DNA from: Thermodesulfovibrio sp.
GTDB lineage: Bacteria > Nitrospirota > Thermodesulfovibrionia > Thermodesulfovibrionales > UBA6898
Reading direction: 5' to 3'
Assembly (NCBI GenBank): GCA_013824615.1
Contig: PNOC01000010.1
Coordinates: 1 to 64,000, forward strand
DNA length: 64,000 bases
Of the stretch, positions 9,581 to 18,680 are shown one piece after another (within the stretch, counting starts at the first letter, position 1; the number at the start of each line of letters is the position of its first letter). Under the pieces are notes generated by a model that did not search any database, was not told the origin of the DNA, and saw only the letters and a list, made by a program, of their open reading frames with translations. Made by a program: the position numbers and the translations under genes.

Positions 9581-11344
9581 ATGGCATTCGATGCAACGAA
9601 AATGGCCGACTGGCAGATTTCCGAAGAAGCGGAAAAGAATATGCCGACCCCTGAGGATTGGCGCGAGAAACTTGGACTTCAAAAAGACGAAATGCTCCCC
9701 ATGGGCCGTCTTGCCAAGCTCGACTTTCTTAAGATCTATAACCGCCTCAAGAATAACCCCGACGGGAAGTACATAGAGGTAACCGCCATAACCCCTACCC
9801 CCCTGGGTGAAGGCAAAAGCACCACCTCCTGCGGCCTGATGGAGGGCCTCGGGAAGCGCGGCGTCAATGTTGGCGGTGCACTGCGCCAGCCTTCGGGTGG
9901 CCCGACGATGAACGTAAAGGGCACTGCAGCAGGCGGCGGCAATTCACTGCTGATCCCGATGACCGAGTTTTCTCTCGGTCTCACCGGCGATATCAACGAC
10001 ATCATGAACGCCCACAATCTGGGCATGGTGGCTATGACCTCCCGCATGCAGCATGAGCGCAACTATAACGATGAGCAACTGGCGCGGCTTACCAAGATGA
10101 GGCGTCTGGATATAGACCCTACCCGTGTCGAAATGGGCTGGGTCATGGACTTCTGCGCACAGAGCCTCAGAAACATGATCATAGGTATCGGGGGAAGGAC
10201 TGACGGCTATATGATGCAGTCGAAGTTCGGCATCGCCGTCGGGTCTGAGTGCATGGCCATCCTCTCTATTGCCAACGACCTTGCAGACCTCAAGCAGCGC
10301 CTCAATAAAATTACGGTAGCCTTTGACAAGAACGGCAAACCGGTCACTACCGGCGACCTCGAAGTCGGCAATGCCATGGCCGCGTTTATGCGAAATACCA
10401 TCAACCCAACCCTGATGTGCACGGCTGAATACAATCCCTGCCTGGTGCATGCAGGGCCTTTTGCCAACATTGCCGTTGGTCAGTCCTCGATCATCGCCGA
10501 CAAGATCGGTCTGAAGATGTTCGATTACCATGTCACCGAATCAGGGTTTGCAGCTGATATCGGGTTTGAAAAGTTCTGGAACGTCAAGGCGCGCATCGGC
10601 GGTCTAAAGCCGCATGTCTCGGTTCTGACCACAACCGTACGCGCACTTAAGATGCATGGAGGCGGGCCGAAAGTCGTAGCCGGCAAGGCATTACCTGACG
10701 AGTACACCAAGGAGAATATAGGGCTGGTCGAAAAAGGCTGCGCCAACATGGTCCATATGATAAACGTTATTCGCAAATCCGGCATAAACCCGGTCGTCTG
10801 TGTAAACCGTTTTTACACTGACACTGATGCAGAAGTCGCGGTCATCAAGAAGGCTGCTGAAGCCGCCGGTGCACGCTGCGCTGAATCACAGCACTGGCTG
10901 AAGGGAGGCGACGGCGCACTTGAACTGGCCGACGCGGTTATCGATGCCTGCAAGGAAGAGAATGATTTCAAATTCCTCTATCCTCTTGAGATGAAGCTCC
11001 GCGACCGTGTTGCAACCATTGCAAAAGAAGTATACGGTGCTGACGGCGTATCCTGGACGGCCGAGGCAGAGGCCAAGGCCAAGATGCTTGAAGACGATCC
11101 TCAGTATGCCGACTATGCGACCATGATGGTCAAGACCCATCTCAGTCTATCCCACGATCCGACGCTCAAAGGCGTACCTAAGGGCTGGGTCCTGCCGATC
11201 AGGGATATCCTGATATACTCGGGTGCAAAGTTCCTCTGCCCCATAGCAGGGACCATCACCATGATGCCCGGAACGAGTTCGAATCCGGCATTCAGAAGGA
11301 TTGATGTCGATACGGACACTGGAAAGGTGAGCGGGTTGTTCTAA
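9581..11344 (+). CDS. fhs: formate-tetrahydrofolate ligase
   Basis: The enzyme makes 10-formyl-THF from formate, THF and ATP, feeding purine synthesis and the methyl branch of the Wood-Ljungdahl pathway. The 587-residue protein carries the nucleotide loop [12 protein letters not shown], a glycine-rich KGTAAGGG segment and the [10 protein letters not shown] stretch. It is ~30 residues longer than the classic acetogen enzyme. The region around residue 107 reads [13 protein letters not shown], where acetogen enzymes have an EPSLGPxFGxKGG type sequence, so it belongs to a divergent branch. AAGGAG precedes the ATG, and a strong terminator follows. Confidence 0.92.
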   Translation: MAFDATKMADWQISEEAEKNMPTPEDWREKLGLQKDEMLPMGRLAKLDFLKIYNRLKNNPDGKYIEVTAITPTPLGEGKSTTSCGLMEGLGKRGVNVGGALRQPSGGPTMNVKGTAAGGGNSLLIPMTEFSLGLTGDINDIMNAHNLGMVAMTSRMQHERNYNDEQLARLTKMRRLDIDPTRVEMGWVMDFCAQSLRNMIIGIGGRTDGYMMQSKFGIAVGSECMAILSIANDLADLKQRLNKITVAFDKNGKPVTTGDLEVGNAMAAFMRNTINPTLMCTAEYNPCLVHAGPFANIAVGQSSIIADKIGLKMFDYHVTESGFAADIGFEKFWNVKARIGGLKPHVSVLTTTVRALKMHGGGPKVVAGKALPDEYTKENIGLVEKGCANMVHMINVIRKSGINPVVCVNRFYTDTDAEVAVIKKAAEAAGARCAESQHWLKGGDGALELADAVIDACKEENDFKFLYPLEMKLRDRVATIAKEVYGADGVSWTAEAEAKAKMLEDDPQYADYATMMVKTHLSLSHDPTLKGVPKGWVLPIRDILIYSGAKFLCPIAGTITMMPGTSSNPAFRRIDVDTDTGKVSGLF

Positions 11345-11369
11345 AAACTGATCAGCAACTACTGGCAAA

Positions 11370-11401
11370 GGGGCTGGGGACTATCACCAGCCCCTTTTTT
11401 T
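11370..11401 (+). terminator. rho-independent terminator of fhs
   Basis: An 8-bp stem GGGGCTGG (11370-11377) pairs with CCAGCCCC (11387-11394) across a 9-base loop and is followed by seven T residues. Confidence 0.92.
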
Positions 11402-11436
11402 GTTTATTTTGAACAATCACGTGGTACAATGGTCCT

Positions 11437-12357
11437 ATGAAAAAAGTCGGTTTTATTTACGATGACATTTTTCTCCGGCATGCAATGCCTGAAGGCCACC
11501 CTGAGTCAAAAGACCGACTGACCGCAATTACTGATGCCCTGAAAAAATCGTCGTATTGGGACAAGCTGGTACATATTAAACCACGCTGTGCTTCCAGTGA
11601 CGATATCCTGGCCGTGCATACGCCTGCCTATTACAGCAGAGTATTGAAGTTCACCGGATATTTCGATGCCGACACCTATGTATCGGAACATACGGTTGAG
11701 GCAGCTCATATGGCGGCCGGCGCTCTGCTCGAAGCCGTCGACAGATGCAGAGATAAAGCTATAGACCGGGCGTTTTGTGCCGTGAGACCTCCAGGCCACC
11801 ATGCCGAGGCCGATCGGGCCATGGGCTTCTGTATCTTTAATAACATTGCTATCGGGGCGCGCTATGCCCAGAAACAGGGCTACAAAAAGGTCTTTATCAT
11901 CGATTTTGATGTGCATCACGGGAACGGGACACAACATATATTTGAGGAAGATGACTCGGTCTTCTATTTCAGCACCCACGAGTATCCGCACTACCCGGGA
12001 ACCGGGGCAGACGGAGAACACGGAAGAGGCAAGGGCCAGGGCTTTACCTATAATATACCGATGCATTACGGTTCAGGAGATAAAGATTTCTTCTCGGCCT
12101 ATCACGACTATCTGCCTCTGCAGGTGAGAAAATTCCAGCCGGACATCATGCTGGTTTCAGCCGGCTATGACCTCCATGCCCGGGATCCTCTTGCCGGTCT
12201 CAGGGTGACGAATGAAGGCATCAGGAGTATTGTCAGATCCATATTGCAATCCTGTCCGGAAATCCCCAACATTTTCTGCCTGGAGGGCGGGTACAACCTT
12301 CTCGCGCTCAGTGAGTCGGTCGTCATAACCGTGACAGAACTTCTCAGCTGCGAATAG
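11437..12357 (+). CDS. histone deacetylase-family (AcuC-like) deacetylase
   Basis: This is a zinc-dependent amidohydrolase of the arginase/HDAC fold, acting on acetyl-lysine, acetylpolyamines or related amides. The active-site features are present: RPPGHHAE with the histidine pair H121/H122, the zinc ligands D158 and H160 in DFDVHHGNG, and the later SAGYDLHARDPL motif with the third ligand. The 306-residue length fits bacterial members. A TACAAT hexamer ends 6 bases before the ATG and no ribosome binding site is visible, so a leaderless message is possible. The substrate cannot be told from sequence. Confidence 0.88.
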   Translation: MKKVGFIYDDIFLRHAMPEGHPESKDRLTAITDALKKSSYWDKLVHIKPRCASSDDILAVHTPAYYSRVLKFTGYFDADTYVSEHTVEAAHMAAGALLEAVDRCRDKAIDRAFCAVRPPGHHAEADRAMGFCIFNNIAIGARYAQKQGYKKVFIIDFDVHHGNGTQHIFEEDDSVFYFSTHEYPHYPGTGADGEHGRGKGQGFTYNIPMHYGSGDKDFFSAYHDYLPLQVRKFQPDIMLVSAGYDLHARDPLAGLRVTNEGIRSIVRSILQSCPEIPNIFCLEGGYNLLALSESVVITVTELLSCE

Positions 12358-12378
12358 ACTTCTGCGGTTTCCGGTTTT

Positions 12379-12735
12379 TCATGTCTCTCCGTTTTTTATG
12401 CATCGCCCCTTGAATTCCTCAACTTCTCTTTTTAAGCGAACGTAATGAAACGGAAAAAGGAAGATGACCAGTTGCGTTGAGAGAAATTCAGGCATGCCGA
12501 CTTTGTTTCCAATAAAATCCTTCAGCCTCACCAGGGCATGTCTGCTGAGAGATGTGGCCCCTATCCAGAGAAAGCCCGACAGGAGGATTCCGAAGAGATA
12601 CCGGAGATCAGTCTGGTCCGCATCAAGATAGGACGTCGACAGAAACACAAAAAGCAGAAAAGCGCTCGTCGCTGCCATACCCCAGATGCAATATACCTTC
12701 AGGAGATGATCAGCTGTGCCAGCCCTATGATTCAA
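12379..12735 (-). CDS. small two-helix membrane protein, unknown function
   Basis: The 118-residue protein has two hydrophobic segments (about residues 20-35 and 45-60), a basic middle and a C-terminal charged tail. I do not recognise a family. The listed start is TTG without a clear ribosome binding site; an in-frame ATG at 12678 would give about 99 residues. The gene is convergent with the deacetylase gene, and its 5' end lies back-to-back with dus. The hydrophobic pattern and the good gap fit suggest it is real, but this is moderate evidence. Confidence 0.5.
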   Translation of the reverse strand: MNHRAGTADHLLKVYCIWGMAATSAFLLFVFLSTSYLDADQTDLRYLFGILLSGFLWIGATSLSRHALVRLKDFIGNKVGMPEFLSTQLVIFLFPFHYVRLKREVEEFKGRCIKNGET

Positions 12736-12764
12736 TTCGCACCATACGTTGTATAATATCAGCT

Positions 12765-13736
12765 GTGCTTTCTATCGGCAAGAACATCATTCCCTCTGCC
12801 TGTCTGCTGGCTCCCCTGGCCGGGATCAGCGACCTGCCCTTCCGGCTTATCAACCGGGAGCATGGCTGCGAGTTTGCCTTTACCGAAATGATCAGCGCTC
12901 GCTCGCTCGTTTATGACAGCCGGAAATCACTTGAGATGCTGACCAGGGCACCGGGCGATACTCCGCTGGGCCTGCAGCTGCTCGGCAGTGACCCTGAAGT
13001 GCTGGCCCGTGCCACTGAACTGGTGAATGAGATGAAGGATATAGCACTGATCGACTTTAACGCTGCATGTCCGGTGCATAAAGTCGTCAGCAAGGGAGAA
13101 GGTTCTGCTCTCATGAAAGAGCCGAAGCGTCTGAAGGAGATTCTGGAGGCGATTGTCAGGCATACCGGTCTGCCGGTTACCGTAAAGATCCGTGCCGGCT
13201 GGGACGATACCTCTGTTAATGCAGCTGCCGTAGCGTTATGCGCAGAGGATGCGGGTATCAGCGGCCTCACTATCCACGGAAGGACGAGGGAGCAGGGCTA
13301 TCAGGGCAGAGTCGACTACGACGTCATCGCGCAGGTAAAAAAGGCGCTCAGGATCCCGCTGATTGCCAGCGGCGATGCGCTGTCCCCGGTGCTCATAAAA
13401 AAGATGTTTGACGAGACAGCCTGTGACGGCGTAGCCATTGCACGCGGGGCACTTGGAAATCCGTGGATTTTCCGTGAGACAGAGCACTATCTCAAAACCG
13501 GCTGCATCCCTGAACGACCTTCTTTAATGGAATTACAGCGTGTCATGCTGCAGCATCTCGGGATGCAGTGTGAGCTGTTCGGTGAAATACGGGGAACGGT
13601 CATGTTCAGAAAGCTGTTCAGCTGGTACGTAAAATCTCTCTGGAATATCAAGAAGCTTCGCGAAAAAGCCTTCCACGCTCTGACAAAGACCCAGATGACC
13701 GCCATTATTCAGGAGCTTGAGAACCCACGTCATTAG
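12765..13736 (+). CDS. dus: tRNA-dihydrouridine synthase (DusB-like)
   Basis: This flavoenzyme reduces uridine to dihydrouridine in tRNA D-loops. The motifs are LAPLAGISDLPFR near the start, the catalytic cysteine in DFNAACPVHKVVSKGEGSAL, KIRAGWD, the FMN-phosphate segment (TIHGRTREQGY) and ASGDA/ARGALGNPWIF. I chose GTG12765; the open frame extends further upstream but the extra residues do not resemble the family. A perfect TATAAT lies at 12752-12757, 7 bases before the GTG, and no ribosome binding site is present. The 3' end overlaps the convergent MFS gene by 32 bases. Confidence 0.9.
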   Translation: MLSIGKNIIPSACLLAPLAGISDLPFRLINREHGCEFAFTEMISARSLVYDSRKSLEMLTRAPGDTPLGLQLLGSDPEVLARATELVNEMKDIALIDFNAACPVHKVVSKGEGSALMKEPKRLKEILEAIVRHTGLPVTVKIRAGWDDTSVNAAAVALCAEDAGISGLTIHGRTREQGYQGRVDYDVIAQVKKALRIPLIASGDALSPVLIKKMFDETACDGVAIARGALGNPWIFRETEHYLKTGCIPERPSLMELQRVMLQHLGMQCELFGEIRGTVMFRKLFSWYVKSLWNIKKLREKAFHALTKTQMTAIIQELENPRH

Positions 13737-14946
13737 GTCCGCCTCCGTCTACTCCCCTGATTATCAGAAGCCCCAGGGCAAAGAAGATCGAAATCGAGAG
13801 GATAGCCGGTCGCTGGCTATGAAACGTTGCCGACAGATACCCGAAGAGAAGCGGTCCGGCTACAGCTGAAGATTTTCCGACAAGCGAGTAGAGACCGAAG
13901 TATTCACTCTCCCTGCCCTCAGGGATAAAACGTGCATAAAAGGCCCGTCCTGCTGCCTGAACAGTCCCAAGTCCGGTTCCGGCAACCGAGGCCAGGACAA
14001 AATAGCTGAGCTTGTCAGGTATAAAATAGGCGGCGACGGCAACTCCGGTCCAGAGCAGCAGCGACATGCTCAATACTTTTTTTGGCCCAAGAGTATCGAT
14101 CGGCCTGGCCATGGCAAAGGCGCCAACCAGGGCCGTAATCTGAACAATAATATAGAGTCCGATCAGTTCCATTGCATTAAACCGAAGGGTTGTCGCAGCG
14201 AAGATGCTTGAAAACACGATAACGGTATTGACACCATCCTCATAAATCAAAAACCCGAGCAGAAATCTCCTGACCGGCCTGCGGTTCCATATCTCCCTGA
14301 CTGCCTGCCAGGAATATGCTATTCCTTTTACCGATGAATCCAATATGCCCGGTCCTGTCTTCCGGTCAGGAGGCAGATAAAGAAAGGCCGGGAGCGAAAA
14401 CAGCAGAAAGAAACCTGAAACCAGCAGCCAGGTTGCCTGAAAATTGCCACCCTTGACCAGGGGCAGTGCAAACAGAAGAGACAGGATTGAGCCTGCGTAG
14501 CCCACCCCAAAACCCCAGGCAGATACCCTTCCCTGCATCGTGGCGGGTGCGATACCGGTCAGGAAAGAATTATAAAATACCAGCCCGCCTTCCATACCGA
14601 TATTTGCAAGCACGATCAGCAGAAAGCCCTCCATGATCATCCCGGGCTTTAGTATTGAAAAACAGGCAACAGCCAGAACACAGAGAGTTGTATAGATAAA
14701 CAGCAGGCGCTTACGCCTGCCGCTGTAATCGGCGATGCCGCCCAGCAGAGGCGAGGTGAGCGCTACAATAGCCATGCTCGCCGAGATCGCCCTGCCCCAC
14801 CAGAGATCACCCTGGCCTGAGTCATTGCCGACGATCTTCGAGACATAGAAGACCGGAAAGATTACCGCCGCAATAACTGCCGAATAACTGGAGTTCGCAA
14901 AATCAAAAAAACACCAGCTCAGAATCTGTTTTGTCTGTGGACGCAC
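13705..14946 (-). CDS. MFS transporter, UMF1/Atg22-like
   Basis: This 413-residue inner membrane protein has about twelve hydrophobic segments. The N-terminus WCFFDFANSSYSAVI is characteristic of the Atg22/UMF1 branch of the major facilitator superfamily, and the first cytoplasmic loop has the GGIADYSGRRKRLL signature. Members have been linked to amino acid or metabolite efflux, but substrates of the bacterial proteins are largely unknown. It is transcribed alone and shares 32 bases of its 3' end with dus. Confidence 0.88.
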   Translation of the reverse strand: MRPQTKQILSWCFFDFANSSYSAVIAAVIFPVFYVSKIVGNDSGQGDLWWGRAISASMAIVALTSPLLGGIADYSGRRKRLLFIYTTLCVLAVACFSILKPGMIMEGFLLIVLANIGMEGGLVFYNSFLTGIAPATMQGRVSAWGFGVGYAGSILSLLFALPLVKGGNFQATWLLVSGFFLLFSLPAFLYLPPDRKTGPGILDSSVKGIAYSWQAVREIWNRRPVRRFLLGFLIYEDGVNTVIVFSSIFAATTLRFNAMELIGLYIIVQITALVGAFAMARPIDTLGPKKVLSMSLLLWTGVAVAAYFIPDKLSYFVLASVAGTGLGTVQAAGRAFYARFIPEGRESEYFGLYSLVGKSSAVAGPLLFGYLSATFHSQRPAILSISIFFALGLLIIRGVDGGGPNDVGSQAPE

Positions 14947-15094
14947 CCTATCTATATTTCTCCCATCGCCAGGTTTGCAGCCAGTAACTCCGCCTGCTTC
15001 ATTACCATATCTGTCGGTAAAGCTCTATATCGCTATCAGTAATATTGCTCAATTTGCTTTCCTGTTCATCCGCATAATCCTGTATAATATAAGC

Positions 15095-15292
15095 ATGAAA
15101 AAGAAGTCTTTGAAAGATACTAACCCGTATTTAAGGGACGGGGAACTCCGCGAGGCATTAGTCAATCTTTCTGTTTCATCCTCAACAGCGGTTGAAGGTG
15201 TCCGCACCAAATATCCAAGGCTTTCGAAGTCCGTTGAAAAAAAGCTGAAGGCTGTCATTGCTGTTCACGAGCCTTCAGCGTTTTACGAATAG
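15095..15292 (+). CDS. small Fic-antitoxin-like protein with S-x3-E-G motif
   Basis: From ATG15095 the frame encodes 65 residues, mostly polar, with NPYLRDGELREALVNLSVS followed by SSTAVEGVR. The segment S-TAV-E-G matches the [S/T]xxxE[G/N] motif whose glutamate blocks the ATP pocket of Fic enzymes (class I antitoxins such as VbhA supply it in a separate small protein). The gene runs convergently into a fic gene, overlapping it by 38 bases. TATAAT at 15083-15088 is only 6 bases before the ATG. That it is the antitoxin is my inference from the motif and position. Confidence 0.65.
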   Translation: MKKKSLKDTNPYLRDGELREALVNLSVSSSTAVEGVRTKYPRLSKSVEKKLKAVIAVHEPSAFYE

Positions 15293-15908
15293 CACTCTCG
15301 AATATCTTTTCCATCGGCGTGTAAATCCGCTCCATTCCAGCCTGCACAGCAACTAGATAGGCCTTTTTCCTTTTACCGACAATCCCGGTAAAATCAAGGG
15401 GAGGCAAACCAGCCTGCAATGCCATCAAGGTAGCCAGCAGACGAGCAACCCTTCCATTGCCCTCTCTGAACGGATGAATGAGTACCAGTTCCACGTGCAC
15501 TTCAGCTAATGCCTGTATGATCCGCTCCTTTGATTTAAATCTACAGGGCGTATGCTGGCGAAGAAGGCCTTTCGAAAAGTCTGCCATCAACTGAGGGATA
15601 TGCAGTGCAGCTGCAAAATGAAAATCGCCCTTGCTGACATTCACCTGTCGGTATTCGCCCGACCACTCGTATATCTCACCAAGCCAGATTTTGTGTATAC
15701 CTTGGATATCTTCAGCCGTAAAACAGTGGCCAGCATCGTACATTCCAAGGAGTTTATCCGTTGCTGTCTTCAGGGCTACTCGCTCGGCCTCATCCATTTT
15801 CCTTTTACTCTTGATGCCAACTTTGTTTCTGAGCACTCGACCCCGGGACCCTGGCTCGGCCTGGGCTTCGGGAAGGTCGGATATGTCGTAGCGGTTGGAG
15901 GGGTTCAT
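15255..15908 (-). CDS. fic: Fic/DOC family protein (AMPylator)
   Basis: Fic proteins transfer AMP or another nucleotide part onto target protein hydroxyls. The 217-residue protein has the full active-site motif HPFREGNGR at residues 145-153, including catalytic H145 and the phosphate-binding GNGR, and the flap segment GEYRQVNVSKGDFHFA before it. The N-terminus (RGRVLRNKVGI) is the usual beginning of this Fic subgroup. I see no [S/T]xxxE[G/N] inhibitory motif inside the protein, so it should need an external inhibitor. The convergent 65-residue neighbour carries that motif. Confidence 0.93.
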   Translation of the reverse strand: MNPSNRYDISDLPEAQAEPGSRGRVLRNKVGIKSKRKMDEAERVALKTATDKLLGMYDAGHCFTAEDIQGIHKIWLGEIYEWSGEYRQVNVSKGDFHFAAALHIPQLMADFSKGLLRQHTPCRFKSKERIIQALAEVHVELVLIHPFREGNGRVARLLATLMALQAGLPPLDFTGIVGKRKKAYLVAVQAGMERIYTPMEKIFESAIRKTLKAREQQ

Positions 15909-16107
15909 TGGTATCTTTTTGCCATGCCCTTATCTATTATTTCAAACACGATACTTGCAGGGATTGACTTGATTTCTCCACGCTCACCAGCATGTCCCCA
16001 TAGTGTTGAAATTGTTAATAATGATAATATGTTAGGGCTCTGAAAGACAAGGGCTATTTGTGTTAAGAGAAGGTATTTTTCAGGGGTCCAGATAGGGTCC
16101 AGATGTA

Positions 16108-16138
16108 GTGGATCCCCGGGTCAAGCCCGAGGATGACA
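16108..16138. repeat. dispersed palindromic repeat, single arm
   Basis: A stretch beginning GTGGATCCCCGGGTCAAG and ending GAGGATGACA matches almost exactly one arm of the element at 34873-34946. CGGGTCAAGCCCG is itself a small hairpin. It sits in the 253-base gap downstream of the V-ATPase operon and upstream of the fic gene. Only one arm is present here. Confidence 0.7.
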
Positions 16139-16161
16139 AACATTTAAAGACTTGAGCAAAT

Positions 16162-16680
16162 TTAAATGTACCGACAGAGCCGTGGTTCTGCTCCCAGCCT
16201 GTAAAGCAGGTTGGCCATAATGCAGAAGCCGGTGAAGGCAAAGGTGAGGGTTGCGGTCCCGACAAAACCGGTAAAATATAGCCAGTTCGAACTGTAGAAT
16301 ACTGAGAGCATGGAGCTGATCGAGAGGTTCACGCCTACGAACAAATAGATATATCTTTCAAGATACCAGTGGTCGGTCTGCATGAAATAGAGCGGCCTGC
16401 GCCATGCAGCCATGCCTTCGGTCTTCATCGGGATCATCGGCCTGGCACCGAGCAGACGGAGCACGTTTCCAACGATACAGAAACCGGTCAGGGCCACCAT
16501 GATCGAACAGACTCCGACAAAAAGTATCGAATACGCCCAGTACGGATGGTGAACCGCCGACAGGACAGAACTGAGCAGTACATCGCTCCCTGCAACCAGC
16601 CAGACGAGCCTCTCCAGATACCAGGTGTAGGTCTTGACGAGATATATACCTTTACGCTTTTCCATTACGGCTTCATTCAT
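16162..16680 (-). CDS. tandem DUF2892-like membrane protein
   Basis: The 172-residue protein is an internal duplication. Two ~80-residue halves share the order TW/HWYLER, a first hydrophobic helix, a S-x-LS-A/V-F/H segment, FVGxxS/T and LTGFCI-x-x-N-x-L-x-x-LGA-x-P. Each half resembles DUF2892, the two-helix unit also found in YgaP-type inner membrane proteins. It begins 15 bases after the V-ATPase subunit D gene on the same strand, so it is probably cotranscribed with the ATPase. The function is unknown; an ATPase-linked accessory role is speculation from position. Confidence 0.75.
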   Translation of the reverse strand: MNEAVMEKRKGIYLVKTYTWYLERLVWLVAGSDVLLSSVLSAVHHPYWAYSILFVGVCSIMVALTGFCIVGNVLRLLGARPMIPMKTEGMAAWRRPLYFMQTDHWYLERYIYLFVGVNLSISSMLSVFYSSNWLYFTGFVGTATLTFAFTGFCIMANLLYRLGAEPRLCRYI

Positions 16681-16695
16681 ATATACAATTTTCCG

Positions 16696-17355
16696 TCATT
16701 CCACTGGCTTTGTCAAAGATCTTTTAATCGTATCTTCCTGACCCCTTCTGCGTTTGAAGTGCTTCAGCCTGCAGTAGCTCTCTCGCTCCCTCTCTCCGAT
16801 ATGTTCAGCTATAGAACGAATCTGTGACATGAGTCCAGGCAACACCCTCTCTTCGAGGACCCGTACCCTTCTCGTTGTCTTGATTATCTCATCCCCGAGC
16901 CTCTTTAGTTTGCCTTCGAATTCTGCGATACTGATCATCGCCTCAAGTATCTTTTCGAACTGCAGCATGCATTCTTCAAGGTGGTTTGTTGTTGAAAGGT
17001 AGTCATATCCGCGTTCAGCCGGGTCTCGAACAGGGAGATCAAGGGCAGTAACCTCTTTATACTTCAGTCCCCATATGCTCCTGTCTGTAATTTCGATTCT
17101 GAAGTCTCTCTCTGTTGCCAGAGTAATGGACTCGATGAATGTTTTTCCCTCATGTCCCAGAGAAAGTGCAAGCCCGGCAAGAGCCTTTCCATAGCGTGCC
17201 CGAATATCCTCCCTCGAATTCAGAAAGGGCCTTGTGGTTTCAAGAAACTCTCTGGTGAGGGCCTGTTTTCTCGACTTCAGAATCCGTATGCTGTTGGCGA
17301 CTGAAACGCCCTTCTCCCTGATCATAAGCAGATTGGTCCTGGTGGGATGTATCAT
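16696..17355 (-). CDS. ntpD: V-type ATPase subunit D
   Basis: This is the central rotor stalk subunit that couples the A3B3 head to the membrane rotor. The 219-residue protein is largely helical with the family start (PTRTNLLMIREK) and a long C-terminal helix rich in Arg and Lys (RLGDEIIKTTRRVRVLEE), typical of subunit D. Its start overlaps the end of the subunit B gene by 4 bases. It is the last conserved ATPase gene in the operon. Confidence 0.93.
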   Translation of the reverse strand: MIHPTRTNLLMIREKGVSVANSIRILKSRKQALTREFLETTRPFLNSREDIRARYGKALAGLALSLGHEGKTFIESITLATERDFRIEITDRSIWGLKYKEVTALDLPVRDPAERGYDYLSTTNHLEECMLQFEKILEAMISIAEFEGKLKRLGDEIIKTTRRVRVLEERVLPGLMSQIRSIAEHIGERERESYCRLKHFKRRRGQEDTIKRSLTKPVE

Positions 17356-18680
17356 GTAAGCTCCAGCCCGAACTGCTGCATGAGGCTGATGCCTTTATCG
17401 AGCGTTTCTGCAATGGTTCTTCTGCTGTTGCCATGCCCCACAAACTCTTGCTCAAAGCGTTCTGCAAAGTCGAGCAGGCGTATGTCCTTATCCGGCATGC
17501 CCTCTCTGCCGACTATCGTAGCCAGACGGCGGAGGTCCCTGCCCCTGGCATAATATTTATAGAGATTGTTCGCAGTCCTGCGGTGATCTTCCCTGGTGCG
17601 GCCTTTTCCGATGCCTTTTTGCATCAACCGCGACAGGCTTGGCAGCACGTCCACGGGAGGAAAGATATTGAGTCGATGGAGTTCTCTGCTCAGCACAACC
17701 TGTCCCTCGGTTATATAGCCGGTGAGGTCAGGAATCGGGTGCGTAATATCGTCTTCAGGCATGGTGACGACCGGCAGCAGCGTGACAGATCCCTTCAGAC
17801 CCTTTATGCGGCCGGCGCGTTCATACAGCGAGGCAAGGTCTGAATACATATACCCGGGATAACCCCTCCTGCCGGGGAGTTCCTCTCTGGCCGTTGATAT
17901 CTCTCTGAGTGCATCGCAGTAATTTGTCATGTCAGTGATAATGACGAGCACGTCCATACCCATTTCAAACGCGAGATATTCAGCAGTCGTCAGAGCAAAG
18001 CGGGGTGCAAGAAGTCTCTCCATGACAGGTTCATCAGCACTGTTGATGAAGGCCACAAAACCTGTCTGCATCTCCTCCAGCACTGCCATATAGTAAGAGT
18101 ATTCATGGAAGCTCAGCCCCAGTGCGGCAAAGACTACCACAAACTCTGCCGACCCTGCTGAAAGCCGCGCATTCTTCAGCACTCCGGAGACCAGTTCCCT
18201 CGACGGGAGGCCGGAGCAGGAAAAAACCGGAAGTTTCTGTCCTTTCACCAGCGTGTTAAGACCATCGATTACCGAAAAGCCGGTCTCGATAAACTCCTCC
18301 GGCCGTGCCCGTGCAGCAGGATTCATGGCAGCGCCGGTTATTGCTGACCACTTTTCAGCAACGAACATCGGCATGTTGTCCGCGGGGAGAAAAGCACCGC
18401 TGAATATCCTTCCGATGATGTCAGGCGACAATGGAATCTTTCTGATCGAGTCAGAAAATGCGATCGAGGTATTTCCGATATCCAGGCCTCTCGTCTCTCC
18501 GAAGACCTCAATAAGCACGGTATCTCCCTCTATTTCAAGCACCTCGGCATCCATGCTGCGGCCGTCCGGGGCAATCACCCTGACCACCTCCCCTATCTGT
18601 GCGCTGAACACTCCCTGCACAAAAAGCAGCGGGCCGGCGATAGAGGAAATGGTCCGGTAAACATGTTCTGATAATCTCAT
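17352..18680 (-). CDS. ntpB: V-type ATPase subunit B
   Basis: This is the non-catalytic nucleotide-binding-fold subunit of the A3B3 head. The 442-residue protein has the family landmarks of subunit B: the N-terminal beta barrel, GFSVIDGLNTLVKGQKLPVFSCSG in the place of the P-loop (so no Walker A), the ALTTAEYLAFEMGMDVLVI segment and the GRRGYPGYMYSDLA motif. It overlaps the A and D genes by 4 bases at each end. Confidence 0.95.
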   Translation of the reverse strand: MRLSEHVYRTISSIAGPLLFVQGVFSAQIGEVVRVIAPDGRSMDAEVLEIEGDTVLIEVFGETRGLDIGNTSIAFSDSIRKIPLSPDIIGRIFSGAFLPADNMPMFVAEKWSAITGAAMNPAARARPEEFIETGFSVIDGLNTLVKGQKLPVFSCSGLPSRELVSGVLKNARLSAGSAEFVVVFAALGLSFHEYSYYMAVLEEMQTGFVAFINSADEPVMERLLAPRFALTTAEYLAFEMGMDVLVIITDMTNYCDALREISTAREELPGRRGYPGYMYSDLASLYERAGRIKGLKGSVTLLPVVTMPEDDITHPIPDLTGYITEGQVVLSRELHRLNIFPPVDVLPSLSRLMQKGIGKGRTREDHRRTANNLYKYYARGRDLRRLATIVGREGMPDKDIRLLDFAERFEQEFVGHGNSRRTIAETLDKGISLMQQFGLELT

